This document shows, in pieces, positions 63,375 to 64,000 of a DNA stretch of 64,000 nt. A program made the translations under genes and the position numbers. The DNA comes from Bacteroidota bacterium (lineage in GTDB: Bacteria > Bacteroidota > Ignavibacteria > Ignavibacteriales > Ignavibacteriaceae). The stretch spans positions 150,353-214,352 of the forward strand of contig JAKAKL010000121.1 in the NCBI GenBank assembly GCA_021824565.1, written 5' to 3'. The first letter of the stretch is position 1, and each line of letters begins with the position of its first letter. Below the pieces are notes generated by a model. The model was not told where the DNA came from. It saw only the letters and a program-made list of their open reading frames with translations, and did not search any database.

Positions 63375-64000
63375 TTAAATAATACCTTCTTTAATGGCTT
63401 TGGCTACTGCCTCTGATTGTGAGTGTACGTGTAGTTTCTTGTATATGTTCCTAAAGTGAAATCTCACCGTCTCTATGCTGATGAATAAGTTGTCTGCTAT
63501 CGTCTTAAAACTATTTCCATCTACCAGTCCGCTTAGTATCTCTTTCTCTCTCGACGTTAATATGCTTGCTGCTGTCTGCGATGAAATCTGTCTTCTCTGC
63601 TGAGGAAATCCATCTCTCTTTGAAAAAAATTCTATCACCTTCCTTGCTATATGTGAACTCATCGGTGCCCCTCCCTCATATGCCTCCCTTATCGCCTCCA
63701 GAAGCTTCGACGGCGGCGTCTTCTTTACTAAGTACCCGCTTGCTCCCGCACATAATGCCTCAAATATTAAATCGTTCTCTTCATAGACCGTTAATACCAA
63801 TATCGTCAAATCCGGTAACAGGCGCTTTACTTGTTTTATTCCTTCTATACCGTTCATTCCTGGAAGACCTATATCCATCAGCAATACATCAGGCTTCAGC
63901 TTCTCTATATTCTTCAGCATTAACTCGCATTTTATGTATGCGCCTATGCAACTGTAGCCTTCCGTACCATCTATCAGCATCTTCAAGCCTTCGCGTATGG
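63375..64000 (-). CDS. LuxR/NarL-type response regulator (N-terminus beyond window)
   Basis: The visible part has about 208 residues: most of a receiver (phospho-acceptor Asp in VLLMDIGLPGMNG, switch Thr in ILVLTVYEE, Lys in GYLVKKTPPSKL) and a LuxR-type helix-turn-helix (LTSREKEILSGLVDGNSFKT to HVHSQSEAV). The frame runs open to the right edge (IREGLKMLIDG), so the start and the first acidic pair lie outside the window. It reads leftwards towards the TonB operon, about 400 bases ahead, and may regulate it; that is inference from position only. The receiver is complete in its key residues, unlike the regulator at 8996. Confidence 0.88.
   Translation of the reverse strand, partial: IREGLKMLIDGTEGYSCIGAYIKCELMLKNIEKLKPDVLLMDIGLPGMNGIEGIKQVKRLLPDLTILVLTVYEENDLIFEALCAGASGYLVKKTPPSKLLEAIREAYEGGAPMSSHIARKVIEFFSKRDGFPQQRRQISSQTAASILTSREKEILSGLVDGNSFKTIADNLFISIETVRFHFRNIYKKLHVHSQSEAVAKAIKEGII

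Overview
The window reads as chromosome of a member of the Ignavibacteria (Bacteroidota/Chlorobi group). The main reasons are several secreted proteins that end in a type IX secretion (T9SS) sorting domain with the QNYPNPFNP motif, a PorV-like T9SS outer-membrane protein, type B ribosomal protein L31, a one-polypeptide pyruvate:ferredoxin oxidoreductase, and promoters of the Bacteroidota type (TTG, 20 bases, then a TAnnTTTG-like box). I see no rRNA or tRNA gene. The organism call is inferred from gene content, not from a marker-gene search.

Layout. 1-8.5 kb: housekeeping genes. carB (cut by the window edge) and carA run leftwards behind a hairpin-T7 element that may be an attenuator. phoH, a small membrane protein and mnmA run rightwards, followed by a DUF5916 outer-membrane protein. 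8.6-20.8 kb: an accessory region. It holds a sigma-54-type regulator that has lost its phospho-acceptor Asp, three two-gene modules of toxin-antitoxin type, one decayed two-gene unit, three MITE-like elements (one with clear 10-bp target duplications), a wrecked IS982-family transposase, small orphan genes, a T9SS beta-propeller protein and an orphan T9SS tail fragment. 21-25.3 kb: an amino acid permease, then a leftward mntR-mntH-usp operon with two operator-like repeats upstream. 25.4-34.3 kb: small secreted and membrane proteins, nifJ with a dihydroorotate-dehydrogenase-like partner, a ClC channel with CBS domains, DUF488 and DinB-like proteins. 34.3-46.9 kb: leftward housekeeping operons (glmU-like, rsmB, rodZ-like, ligA, DUF6913, STAS; then rpmE; then lolA, flippase-like, OMP, uppP, cyclophilin, holA). 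47-53.3 kb: a second T9SS propeller protein, an S46 dipeptidyl-peptidase, a zinc-ribbon protein and a phosphohexomutase. 53.7-64 kb: a four-gene leftward operon (TonB-dependent receptor, 1.2-kresidue secreted protein, PorV, T9SS carbohydrate-binding-like protein) behind a LuxR-type response regulator cut by the right edge.

The most unusual signal is a set of three long intergenic arrays (13.57-13.84, 41.47-41.96 and 53.33-53.62 kb), plus a possible short fourth at 12.61-12.68 kb. All have a period of exactly or nearly 21 bp. Between loci the sequences differ completely. In two of them almost every period carries a small inverted repeat whose arms change together, so symmetry and phase are kept while sequence is not. 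Because 21 is a multiple of three they create spurious heptapeptide-repeat reading frames. I do not recognise a named repeat family with these properties; novelty has not been tested.
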